A DNA stretch of 59,022 nucleotides, from assembly GCA_026993525.1 (NCBI GenBank), contig JALWSS010000112.1:1-59022 (forward strand), given 5' to 3'. Below the pieces are notes generated by a model. It was not told where the DNA came from. It worked only from the letters and a program-made list of their open reading frames with translations, and ran no database searches. Position 1 is the first letter of the stretch, and every line of letters begins with the position of its first letter. Of the stretch, positions 45,986 through 53,395 are shown piece by piece. The position numbers and the translations under genes are program-made. This DNA is from Saprospiraceae bacterium. GTDB taxonomy: Bacteria > Bacteroidota > Bacteroidia > Chitinophagales > Saprospiraceae.

Positions 45986-46504
45986 TCAGGGACGGTGGTT
46001 GTCATTTTCTTCTGCTTTTCCATCTTCCTCATAGGCCTTGGTCAGTTGGCCCACTTTTTCAAGGTCAATGTTTCCGGTGAAAGATATCAGGACAAACTCC
46101 TCTTCACTGCCCACCAGGAGGAGCAATTCACTCAGGTTGTCGCCATTTTCTTTCACGAGGAACTGGACGTTTTCGTTCTCCGTGCTTCTGACGGTCATCA
46201 TGGGTTCGTATTCCCTGGTGTCAATGGCTTTGAGGGCTTCTTCGTAAAACAGCAGGCCGTTCTCTTCGGCAACAAGAATACGGATTCCCTTCAGGTCCTG
46301 GACGACCTCCTTGATGGCTTCGGCTTTTTCGTCGTCGAGCTCCAGCTCCATTTTGTTGACCATGTCGAACATTTTGCCGCTCACATATATGACGGTGAAA
46401 CGCTCGTCGTCAACGTACTTTTGGAAATACTTGCTGATGGCGTCGTTTTGTGCTCCGGCCAGTGTGGCCAGAAACATTGCAAAAAAGAAAGTGATAGCTT
46501 TCAT
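45986..46504 (-). CDS. DUF4252 exported protein (2)
   Basis: 172 residues, signal peptide ending near LAGAQ (residue 19), then DUF4252 (VSGKMFDMVNKMELE, LKGIRILVAEENG, EYEPMMTVRSTENENVQFLVKENGDNLSELLLLVGSEEEFVLISF). It precedes its paralogue and follows a MITE-2 copy that separates it from the anti-sigma gene. Charged C-terminal end. Confidence 0.87.
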   Translation of the reverse strand: MKAITFFFAMFLATLAGAQNDAISKYFQKYVDDERFTVIYVSGKMFDMVNKMELELDDEKAEAIKEVVQDLKGIRILVAEENGLLFYEEALKAIDTREYEPMMTVRSTENENVQFLVKENGDNLSELLLLVGSEEEFVLISFTGNIDLEKVGQLTKAYEEDGKAEENDNHRP

Positions 46505-46529
46505 AATTGATTCGATTTGTACGGTGAAA

Positions 46530-46633
46530 TATACTCAAAACGAAGTGGTTTGGGCGGCGTACGCCGCCCAAACTCCCCATCCACACTTGACAAGAGTGAT
46601 GGGTTATTCTCAAACCACTTCGAGTCGAGTATA
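46530..46633 (+). mobile_element. MITE-2 copy 3
   Basis: 104 bases from TATACTCAAAACGAAGTGG to CCACTTCGAGTCGAGTATA, with a perfect GGGCGGCGTACGCCGCCC palindrome in the slot. It lies inside the sigma/anti-sigma/DUF4252 set, upstream of the first DUF4252 gene. Confidence 0.85.
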
Positions 46634-46644
46634 ATCGGGTGCAT

Positions 46645-47124
46645 TCAGTTCAGGTATTTGGCCACCTTGCGGGTTTCGGCCATGCTTCGGGTGGTTGTTT
46701 TGGCTCCTTTGCCGAGCTTGTCGGCCAGCAGTTCCAAAGCTTTCATTGTCTCTTCATAGGCCTGTTGTTCATCGGTCACCTCGTACTTGCTCCAGTCAAT
46801 AGCCTGTTGCCGGTGTTGCTGTACGGGCAAGAGCAGGTAGGCTCCGGTCAGCACAGCGGCAAGGGCGGCAACCCTGAGCAATTGCCTGCGCCGGGAATTG
46901 ATGCGAACCAGTTTGGCAGGCCTGTCCATTTCTGCCAGCAGCTTGCCTTCGAAATCACTGCTCAGGCTGTTTTCTTTTTCTTCTTCGAAAAACTGAAACA
47001 GTGGCCGGTATTGCCGGAGGTCTTCCCCGAGTTCTTCACTGAGCATGTAGGCCCTCAACGCAGTTTCTTCCTCCAATGAAGTTTCAGCCCTGAAATACTT
47101 TTCCAACAATTCTCGGTAATTCAT
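46645..47124 (-). CDS. Putative anti-sigma factor, single-pass membrane protein
   Basis: About 159 residues. An N-terminal acidic helical region (NYRELLEKYFRAETSLEEETALRAYM) faces the cytoplasm, one hydrophobic helix lies at about 86-102 (LRVAALAAVLTGAYLLLPV), and a short exported part follows. This layout, directly downstream of an ECF sigma-factor gene, is that of an anti-sigma factor, although no ZAS zinc motif is visible. The call rests on context and topology. Confidence 0.65.
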   Translation of the reverse strand: MNYRELLEKYFRAETSLEEETALRAYMLSEELGEDLRQYRPLFQFFEEEKENSLSSDFEGKLLAEMDRPAKLVRINSRRRQLLRVAALAAVLTGAYLLLPVQQHRQQAIDWSKYEVTDEQQAYEETMKALELLADKLGKGAKTTTRSMAETRKVAKYLN

Positions 47125-47151
47125 CATTCAATAATTTTGATCCGTCTGGTT

Positions 47152-47676
47152 TTACCGGCTGCGGTCCGTGAAGGCTTCCACATCCTGTTTGAGCAGTTGC
47201 TCCCGCACAGCTTTCCGGGCACGGAAGAGGTAAACCTTTACCTGTTCGAGGCTGATATCCAGCGCCTCCGCAATTTCCTGATAGGTGTATTGTTCGATGT
47301 CTCTCAGGTGCATGATCTGCTGCTGTTTTTGCGGCAGTTGCGCCATGAACTTCCTAACCTGCTCCACCAGGTCCTTGTTGGCCGCTGAGTGGTAAGGGTT
47401 CGGGGCATTGTCTTCGCGGTCCAGCCCGGGGTGCAATGGCTGAACCCTTTGGCGTTTCGATCGCAATTTGTCAATGGACAGGTTTCGGGTAGCAGTCATA
47501 CACCAGGCGTCAAGGTTATTGATCTCGTGGAGGTAGTCTTTGTTCTTCCACAATTTGATGAACACCTCCTGCACCACGTCCTCGGCTTCTTCCACATTGC
47601 TCAGCATTCTGTAGGCAAAGCGGAAGAGCTTGTTTTTCAGCGGTTGGATGTTCGTCAGAAAGGTTTGTGGATTCAT
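47152..47676 (-). CDS. ECF-type RNA polymerase sigma factor
   Basis: 174 residues: region 2 (NKLFRFAYRMLSNVEEAEDVVQEVFIKLW, NLDAWCMTATRNLSIDKLR) and region 4 (LPQKQQQIMHLRDIEQYTYQEIAEALDISLEQVKVYLFRARKAV). It is the first gene of a set with a putative anti-sigma factor and two DUF4252 proteins, which it probably controls together with its own expression. The gap to the next gene is 27 bases. Confidence 0.95.
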   Translation of the reverse strand: MNPQTFLTNIQPLKNKLFRFAYRMLSNVEEAEDVVQEVFIKLWKNKDYLHEINNLDAWCMTATRNLSIDKLRSKRQRVQPLHPGLDREDNAPNPYHSAANKDLVEQVRKFMAQLPQKQQQIMHLRDIEQYTYQEIAEALDISLEQVKVYLFRARKAVREQLLKQDVEAFTDRSR

Positions 47677-47729
47677 GACATTGCAACGACGACCGGCGGT
47701 TTTGATTTGTTACAAGCAGTTTGTTTTTA

Positions 47730-47840
47730 TTGAGGAACTGATTTGATGAGGAATTGAGCCTGTCCGGCTGGCGCCCTGTCTAGCCGACAGGCAGGCAGGC
47801 CAGACGGGGAACTGATTTGATGAGGAATTGAGGAACTGAA
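47730..47840. repeat. 8-base array (GAATTGAG / GAACTGAT type)
   Basis: Irregular GAACTGAT, GAATTGAG and GAGGAATT units with an inserted CTGTCxxGCCGACAG palindrome, leading to MITE-1 copy C. Confidence 0.75.
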
Positions 47841-47871
47841 CGCCAGTAGCAAAGACCCAAAGTCAATTCCT

Positions 47872-48105
47872 GAGTCCACTGCAAAAAGTGGTATTTGCGT
47901 CAAAAGAGGTTATTCCTTCTGGAAAAATGTCGGACAGAGTCCGACAAGATATGGTCCCGGACGGAGTCCGGAACCAGCGTCACTGCTGGCGCCTCCCGAG
48001 ATGGACTCGGGATGTCCGGTGCCTCTTCCAGCCGGACTCCGTCCGGCATGTGAGCATTCAAATTTCCGTCGGAATTAATGAATTGAGGGTTTTTGCAGTG
48101 CACTC
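47872..48105 (+). mobile_element. MITE-1 copy C
   Basis: 234 bases bounded by GAGTCCACTGCAAAAA and TTTTTGCAGTGCACTC, in the same orientation as copy A. The left interior differs from copies A and B (AGTGGTATTTGCGTC), while the right two thirds are nearly identical. Octamer arrays flank it, but here the right one is on the opposite strand. Confidence 0.85.
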
Positions 48106-48236
48106 ATTCCTCAATTCTTCAATTCCTCATTTCTTCTCCCATCCCGAAGGCTTTCGGGATCGGGATCAATTCCTCAATTCCTCATTTCCTCATTTCCTCA
48201 TTTCCTCATTTCCTCATTTCCTCATTTCCTATCATT
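48106..48236. repeat. 8-base array (TCATTTCC / TCAATTCC type)
   Basis: Units of TCAATTCC and TCATTTCC with a CCCGAAGG/CTTTCGGG palindrome inside, ending about 50 bases before the permease start. It is the complementary-strand version of the GAATTGAG unit. Confidence 0.85.
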
Positions 48237-48284
48237 TGGTAAAACCGCTGGCAGATGCGCCGCAATTGCCGTTTTTTTGTGGCG

Positions 48285-49928
48285 ATGAGAATTCGGATAA
48301 AGATATTTGATCGTTTGCTGGTAAAGAGTTTTGTGCCGCCGTTTGCGGTCACGTTTTTTATTGCCCTGTTCGTCTTTGTGATGCAGACCCTTTGGCTGTA
48401 CATTGACGAAATAGCCGGCAAGGGGGTGGGGTTTTTCCTGATGGTGGAGTTGGTGGCTTACCTTTCCGTTTCGATGATACCGATGGCATTGCCGGTGGCG
48501 GTACTCATTTCTTCGGTAATGGTATTGGGGAACATGGCCGAAAGGTACGAGTTGTCCAGCATGAAGTCGGCAGGGATCAGCCTCTGGCGGGTCATGCGGC
48601 CCTTGATGATCCTGACGATGGGGATTTCTGTTTTTTCCTTTTTCTGTTCCAATTATTTCATTCCGGTTTCCAATCTCAAGTTCAAGTCCCGTCTGTATGA
48701 TATCCGCCGGCAAAAGCCTACGCTCAGCCTGGAGGAAAGTATTTTCAACGACGATTTTCAGGGGTATTCTATCAGGATTGGTGACAAATTGCCCGACAAC
48801 CAGACGATCAAAAACGTCCTGCTTTACGACAACCAAAGTGCCGGCCAGGGGCGCCTGTTGGCGGTAATGGCTGACAGCGGGCAGATGTACGGCTCTGCCG
48901 ACGGCAAGTACTTTGTGATGCACTTCTTCAACGGCCACCAGTACCTGGAGCCCAAACCCGTGATGAAAGAAGGAAAGCGCAACAAGCCTTTCATGCGGGC
49001 CCGCTTTGAAGAATGGACCAAAGTCTTCGACCTGGATGAATTTGAACTGGACCGCACCGATGAAGCCCTGTTCAAATCCCACTACTCCATGCTCAGCAAC
49101 CGGCAACTGGCCCAGGCCATTGATTCCATTGACCAGGACATTGCGAAGCGAATAGAAAAAAATGCCGGGCAGGTGAAACGCCAATACTACCTGCTGGAGA
49201 AACAGTTGAATGACCGGATGAGGCGGCAGCGTTTCGAAGAAAACAAGAAGCGGGACCTGGTGAATACGCTCACCAAAATCCCGGATTCAGTTCCGGCAGA
49301 AAGTGAGCAGGCAGGAAAAGGCAAACAATTGCTTTCCCAATCGAAAAAGGGTCTGCCACCCAAACCAGTCATCGAGCCAGATTCGGAGAAAGTGAAAAAA
49401 CGGGTGTTCGACCTGAGCGACAAAGACTTCAATCCGGCTGAGTACAGCAGCTTTATCGAGTCGCTGCCCAAAACCCTGCGAACGGAATACATGGGAAAAG
49501 CAAAGCTGTCCATCAAAAGTGTTTTGGACCAGAGCCTCAACCTGCAATCCAACCTGAAGCGAATCCGTGAGAACCGGGTGAAATACGTATTCGAGTTCCA
49601 TACGAAATTCAGCTTTGCCCTGGCTTGTTTCATCTTTCTGTTTGTTGGTGCGCCCATGGGGGCCATCGTCCGCAAAGGGGGCTTTGGCTGGCCGCTGCTC
49701 ATTTCCATCGTCTTCTTTATGCTGTTCATCATCATCAGCATCTTCAGCAAAAACATTGCGGAGCGATTCGTCATAGAGGCCACTCCGGCTGCCTGGATGA
49801 ACTGCCTGATCATTTTCCCGATGGGCCTTTTGCTGACCTTCTGGGCCATGCGGGACCAGAGCCTCCAGCAAATTGCCGATGCGCTGCTGCCAGGCAATTG
49901 GAAGTGGTTCAGAAGGAGTAAAAAATGA
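48285..49928 (+). CDS. LptF/LptG-family (YjgP/YjgQ) permease
   Basis: Inner-membrane part of the lipopolysaccharide export machine that works with LptB. The 547 residues show three hydrophobic segments near the N-terminus (FDRLLVKSFVPPFAVTFFIALFV, SMIPMALPVAVLISSVMVLG, MTMGISVFSFF-type) and three near the C-terminus, with a periplasmic beta-jellyroll between. The large size with a charged middle insert (about 270-400) is typical of Bacteroidota. I chose the ATG at 48285 over one ten codons earlier, which lies in non-conserved sequence. Confidence 0.92.
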   Translation: MRIRIKIFDRLLVKSFVPPFAVTFFIALFVFVMQTLWLYIDEIAGKGVGFFLMVELVAYLSVSMIPMALPVAVLISSVMVLGNMAERYELSSMKSAGISLWRVMRPLMILTMGISVFSFFCSNYFIPVSNLKFKSRLYDIRRQKPTLSLEESIFNDDFQGYSIRIGDKLPDNQTIKNVLLYDNQSAGQGRLLAVMADSGQMYGSADGKYFVMHFFNGHQYLEPKPVMKEGKRNKPFMRARFEEWTKVFDLDEFELDRTDEALFKSHYSMLSNRQLAQAIDSIDQDIAKRIEKNAGQVKRQYYLLEKQLNDRMRRQRFEENKKRDLVNTLTKIPDSVPAESEQAGKGKQLLSQSKKGLPPKPVIEPDSEKVKKRVFDLSDKDFNPAEYSSFIESLPKTLRTEYMGKAKLSIKSVLDQSLNLQSNLKRIRENRVKYVFEFHTKFSFALACFIFLFVGAPMGAIVRKGGFGWPLLISIVFFMLFIIISIFSKNIAERFVIEATPAAWMNCLIIFPMGLLLTFWAMRDQSLQQIADALLPGNWKWFRRSKK

Positions 49929-50133
49929 TCTTCACCGCAGCATTCCATTTTTTATTCCACCTTGCCCGGTGGCAGCCACATTTATCACTTTTCCATTCCG
50001 GGATTACGGCAAAAAGTTTTTTATAAATACCTTTCGGCCTCGTTGAAAAATCCTGTTGGCCCGTTTTCTCACATTCTGCGGATGACTACAACGGGACTCT
50101 CCACTTGATCACAAAAACTAAACTGACTTTAGA

Positions 50134-51687
50134 ATGAGTACAAACAACGAAGCATGGGGCTCGCGGGTCGGGCTTGTTCTGGCCATGGCGGGCAACGCTG
50201 TAGGTCTTGGTAATTTTCTCCGCTTTCCGGTACAGGCCATCAACAATGGGGGTGGCACTTTTATTATTCCCTACCTGGTGTGCTTCCTTCTGATGGGTTT
50301 GCCACTGTTGTTCGTGGAATGGAGTATGGGCCGCTTTGGCGGTGCCCGCGGGCACCACAGCACGCCTTTCATCCTGGATGCAATGGACAAAAAGCGCCAT
50401 TTCTGGAAGTACCTGGGGGTGTTTGGTCTTTTCACCAACATTGCTGTTGCAGCTTACTATTGCTACATAGAATCCTGGGCACTGGCGTATGCATTTGACA
50501 GTGTGATGAACGTTTTCGGGGGCATGACGCAGGAAGAAGTTGCCGCGCATTTTCAAAGTTATGTCGGTTTGGGAAGCACCGAACCCATCGTATTCTGGAT
50601 ACTGTGCCTGGCATTGAACACCTGGGTATTGTCGCGGGGCCTCAGTGGTGGTATTGAAATGGTGGCCAAGATCGCCATGCCCTTGCTGATTATGTTTGGC
50701 GTGTTGCTCGCCATTCAGGGCCTCACGCTGGAAGCCGGTGAAAAAGGCGCCGTTTACGACGGTGTGTTTGGCCTCAACTGGCTTTGGGAACCCGACTTCA
50801 GCACCATCTGGAAAGCCGATGTGTGGCTGGCTGCAGCCGGACAGATATTCTTTACCCTCTCGGTGGGCATGGGTACCATCCAATGCTATGCTTCCTATCT
50901 GCGCAGCCGCGACGACATCGCACTGAATGCCATGAGTGCAGGCTGGATGAACGAGTTTGTCGAAGTGGTACTCGGAGCGGCCGTTGTAATCCCCATTTCC
51001 GTGGGTTATTTCGGCATTGACAAAGTGGTAGAGATCGTACAAAGCGGCGGAGGCTTCGGGCTCGCCTTCCAGACCCTGCCCTTCCTGTTCCACAAATGGG
51101 GTGAGGTACTCTCCATCGTTGCCGGCTTCAGCTGGTTTGGACTGCTGTTTTTTGCCGGTATCACTTCTTCCCTCGCAATGGGCACTCCGTTCATGGGCTT
51201 CCTGCAGGACGAGTTCGGCTTCAACCGCAAGAAGGCAGCCTGGACCTTTGGCCTGATCATCCTTCTGCTCGGCTTGCCTACGGTTGTATTCTACAACGAA
51301 GGGGTATTTGCCGAGTACGACTACTGGGCCGGCACCGTCTCGCTGGTGGTTTTTGCCGTGGCGGAGATCATCGTATTCTCCTGGGTCTTTGGCATGGAAA
51401 AAGGCTGGGAAGAGATCAACCGTGGCGCCGATATCAAAGTGCCCGTCATTTTCAAGTTCATCATCAAATGGATCACACCGCTCATCCTGCTGGCCGTATT
51501 CATCGGCTCCCTGCCAGGCATCTGGGACGCCATCACCTTCAACGCTAACTCGGGCTACCTGGCCGTTGAAGAAAACAAGCCCTACATCATCTTTGCCAGG
51601 CTCTTGCTGATGGGCGTTTACGTGGCCATTTGCTACCTGGTCTGGATCGCCTACAAGCGCAGAATGAAGGAAGGCAGGGAAACCTGA
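50134..51687 (+). CDS. Neurotransmitter:sodium symporter (NSS) family transporter, MetP-like
   Basis: LeuT-fold amino-acid uptake protein of 517 residues with about twelve membrane segments. The sodium and substrate site in the first helix is visible as VLAMAGNAVGLGNFLRFPVQAINNGGGTFIIPYL. A tiny partner gene follows 93 bases later, as in the MetPS methionine/alanine transporter of Corynebacterium, so methionine or another neutral amino acid is a likely but unproven substrate. The 49929-50133 spacer shows no riboswitch-like fold. Confidence 0.94.
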   Translation: MSTNNEAWGSRVGLVLAMAGNAVGLGNFLRFPVQAINNGGGTFIIPYLVCFLLMGLPLLFVEWSMGRFGGARGHHSTPFILDAMDKKRHFWKYLGVFGLFTNIAVAAYYCYIESWALAYAFDSVMNVFGGMTQEEVAAHFQSYVGLGSTEPIVFWILCLALNTWVLSRGLSGGIEMVAKIAMPLLIMFGVLLAIQGLTLEAGEKGAVYDGVFGLNWLWEPDFSTIWKADVWLAAAGQIFFTLSVGMGTIQCYASYLRSRDDIALNAMSAGWMNEFVEVVLGAAVVIPISVGYFGIDKVVEIVQSGGGFGLAFQTLPFLFHKWGEVLSIVAGFSWFGLLFFAGITSSLAMGTPFMGFLQDEFGFNRKKAAWTFGLIILLLGLPTVVFYNEGVFAEYDYWAGTVSLVVFAVAEIIVFSWVFGMEKGWEEINRGADIKVPVIFKFIIKWITPLILLAVFIGSLPGIWDAITFNANSGYLAVEENKPYIIFARLLLMGVYVAICYLVWIAYKRRMKEGRET

Positions 51688-51717
51688 TCACCCTAAGTTC
51701 TCAGCCTCTTTACAACA

Positions 51718-51749
51718 CCGGAGGAAGGCACTCCAATGTCTTCCTTCGG
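51718..51749 (+). promoter_or_regulatory. Intercistronic hairpin between NSS transporter and MetS-like genes
   Basis: CCGGAGGAAG pairs over 10 bp (one G-U) with CTTCCTTCGG around a 12-base loop. No T-run follows, so it more likely stabilises or tunes the message than ends it. Confidence 0.55.
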
Positions 51750-51780
51750 TAAACTTAAACCGAAAAAACACCATTCAGAT

Positions 51781-51909
51781 ATGAGTAAATCCGCTTTGAT
51801 CATGTGGCTGACGTCCAACCTGATCGTCACCGCATTCACCATTTACTTCTTCATCAAAGTGCTCAGAACCCCTGACAAAGGGGAAGAAGATTTTCCGCCG
51901 GGTCCGTGA
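51781..51909 (+). CDS. metS: MetS-like small subunit of NSS transporter
   Basis: 42 residues: MSKSALIMWLTSNLIVTAFTIYFFIKVLRTP forms one transmembrane helix, followed by a short acidic, proline-rich tail. Its size, topology and position right after an NSS transporter match the MetS small subunits needed for transport by some bacterial NSS proteins. It would be missed by annotation with a length cut-off. Confidence 0.75.
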   Translation: MSKSALIMWLTSNLIVTAFTIYFFIKVLRTPDKGEEDFPPGP

Positions 51910-51974
51910 TGGGGGGATAGTTATCTATTCTCAAAAAGAATGAGTGGTGGTGCAACATTTTAATATTGGCACTG

Positions 51975-51992
51975 TTTTAACTTAACTTAAAA
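51975..51992. promoter_or_regulatory. Possible autoregulatory site before the TAC cassette
   Basis: TTTTAACTTAACTTAAAA is an imperfect inverted repeat directly before the toxin start; ATTCTCAAAAAGAAT (about 51938-51952) is a second inverted repeat. HTH antitoxins usually bind such sites in their own promoter. Assignment is inference. Confidence 0.35.
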
Positions 51993-52532
51993 GTGAATAC
52001 CTTTGTCCTCGAGATTTGGGAAGACAGCTTTGAACAGGTAACTTTTTACACTGTTAGATGGGAATCTTCTCAAGAAAGTGAGACTGACAAGTTTTTTTCG
52101 AGGTTTCTTCAAGGTAAGGAAGAATTCAGGGAAGATTTCCATGAACTTGTCGCCCTGATCGAAGACATTGGAAATCGCAAAAGTGCCAAGCCTCACTATT
52201 TTTCAAGGCAAGTAGCAACCATTAGCGAACTGCCTCCAAAGATGAAGGTCAAAATTGAAGAGTTGACTTTGAACCTCACGAGCAATCGTCTGAGGTTGTT
52301 TTGTCTCAGGGTGAGTGATCATATAGTCATTCTTTTCAATGGAGGGGTCAAGACCAGTCAAAAAACACAAGACAGCCCTGACCTGGCTTCAAAGCTTAGA
52401 GATGCATGGGATTTTGCCAAAGTCATTCTTGAAGAGCTTCAGGATTCATACGGATCAATCAATTTGGACAATTTCTCCCGGCGAATCATCGATGACAAGG
52501 GCAATGACGACCAGATAATTTTTGAAAGATGA
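51993..52532 (+). CDS. Candidate toxin of a toxin-antitoxin-chaperone cassette
   Basis: 179 residues beginning NTFVLEIWEDSFEQVTFYTVRWE, with a mixed middle part and the block LRLFCLRVSDHIVILFNGGVKTSQ, which resembles the core strands of RelE/HigB-like toxins. It is almost twice as long as classical HigB, so a separate toxin family or an extended RelE-type fold are both possible. The start is GTG at 51993; TACCTTTG, a -7-like box, falls within the first codons and may be chance. Its stop overlaps the antitoxin ATG by four bases (ATGA). AT-rich composition compared with the neighbours suggests transfer. Confidence 0.7.
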   Translation: MNTFVLEIWEDSFEQVTFYTVRWESSQESETDKFFSRFLQGKEEFREDFHELVALIEDIGNRKSAKPHYFSRQVATISELPPKMKVKIEELTLNLTSNRLRLFCLRVSDHIVILFNGGVKTSQKTQDSPDLASKLRDAWDFAKVILEELQDSYGSINLDNFSRRIIDDKGNDDQIIFER

Positions 52533-52939
52533 AAAACAAGCTGTTTGAAAAAGCACTCGCTGAAGTTCCTGCAGAGACCAAAGTCTTTGTCAGAAAATAC
52601 ACCGACATCGTTGACAGGATCAACTATTTGTTGAAACAGAAAAAGCTCACCCAAAAGCAGCTTGCTGAGCGTATGGGCAAGCGGGAATCAGAAATCAGCA
52701 AGTGGCTGAAAAGCGGTCAAAACCTGACGCTGAAATCCATTGCAAAGCTGGAAGTCGCATTGGAAGAAGAGATCATTTCTGTTCCCAAGCCTGAAATTAC
52801 ATATCCTACATGGCAACGGATGCCTTCGGAAAGTTTCAAAATAACGCTTAAAACCTCCAAAGAAAATCAATTTGTTACCGAAAGATTTGAAACTATCACA
52901 ACTAAAGATTTGCAATCATTGGATCCTTCATTAGCATAA
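52529..52939 (+). CDS. HTH antitoxin with C-terminal chaperone-addiction-like tail
   Basis: 136 residues. The XRE-type HTH lies at about 30-82 (INYLLKQKKLTQKQLAERMGKRESEISKWLKSG). After it comes a tail of more than 50 residues (84-136) with alternating hydrophobic and charged residues (ITYPTWQRMPSESFKITLKT). In TAC systems such tails make the antitoxin depend on the SecB-like chaperone. The SecB-like gene starts six bases downstream. The ATG overlaps the toxin stop codon, so translation is coupled. Confidence 0.85.
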   Translation: MKNKLFEKALAEVPAETKVFVRKYTDIVDRINYLLKQKKLTQKQLAERMGKRESEISKWLKSGQNLTLKSIAKLEVALEEEIISVPKPEITYPTWQRMPSESFKITLKTSKENQFVTERFETITTKDLQSLDPSLA

Positions 52940-52945
52940 TAACCC

Positions 52946-53395
52946 ATGAAGACTAAATTTTCGCCTGAAAAGATTGCTTTACTAGACTACAGAGTGATGA
53001 ACATCTCTTTGAAAGACACCTTTGAATCTCTAAATCTGGAAAATCCTGAAATTGCTGTTGAGTATGGGTATGAAATGTCATTTAATTTAGAGGAAAAGCT
53101 AATGCGTTCAGACCTGAAAATTACTCTGACCATTAAAAATGAGCAATTAACTGAATTATCAGAGGCATTTTTTCAAATCTTATTTTTGTACAAGGTTGAA
53201 AACATCGAACAGCTAATCTGGAAAGAAGATAAAAATTATATTACAGACGACTTATTATCATCATCTATCGCCGCAATATCCTACTCAACTGCAAGAGGTG
53301 TTATCCGAAATTACCTTACTGATACATCATTTCAGGAGTTTGTACTACCAATAATAAGTCCCTCAATTCTTCTTGAACCATCTAAGAAAAAATAA
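52946..53395 (+). CDS. SecB-like chaperone of a TAC cassette
   Basis: 149 residues. The SecB fold is recognised by YEMSFNLEEKLMRSDLKITLTIK (central strands), EAFFQILFLYKVENIE, and the hallmark C-terminal block YSTARGVIRNYLTDTSFQEF (113-132) followed by LPIISPSILL, equivalent to the YPYARxxI...T..FPxLxLxPVNFxAL of SecB. The sequence is far from housekeeping SecB, and most Bacteroidota lack the latter. Placed third after toxin and antitoxin, it most likely folds and protects the antitoxin, as Rv1957 does in Mycobacterium tuberculosis. Its 3' end overlaps the methyltransferase frame. Confidence 0.85.
   Translation: MKTKFSPEKIALLDYRVMNISLKDTFESLNLENPEIAVEYGYEMSFNLEEKLMRSDLKITLTIKNEQLTELSEAFFQILFLYKVENIEQLIWKEDKNYITDDLLSSSIAAISYSTARGVIRNYLTDTSFQEFVLPIISPSILLEPSKKK

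Noticed and set aside
48222-49184. 320-codon minus-strand frame over the LptF-like permease, and 50086-51093 over the NSS transporter
   Set aside because: Antisense shadows of strongly supported membrane-protein genes.
51993-52532. Plain HigB annotation for the first TAC gene
   Set aside because: Length (179 versus about 90-110 residues) and N-terminal sequence do not fit; kept as candidate toxin only.
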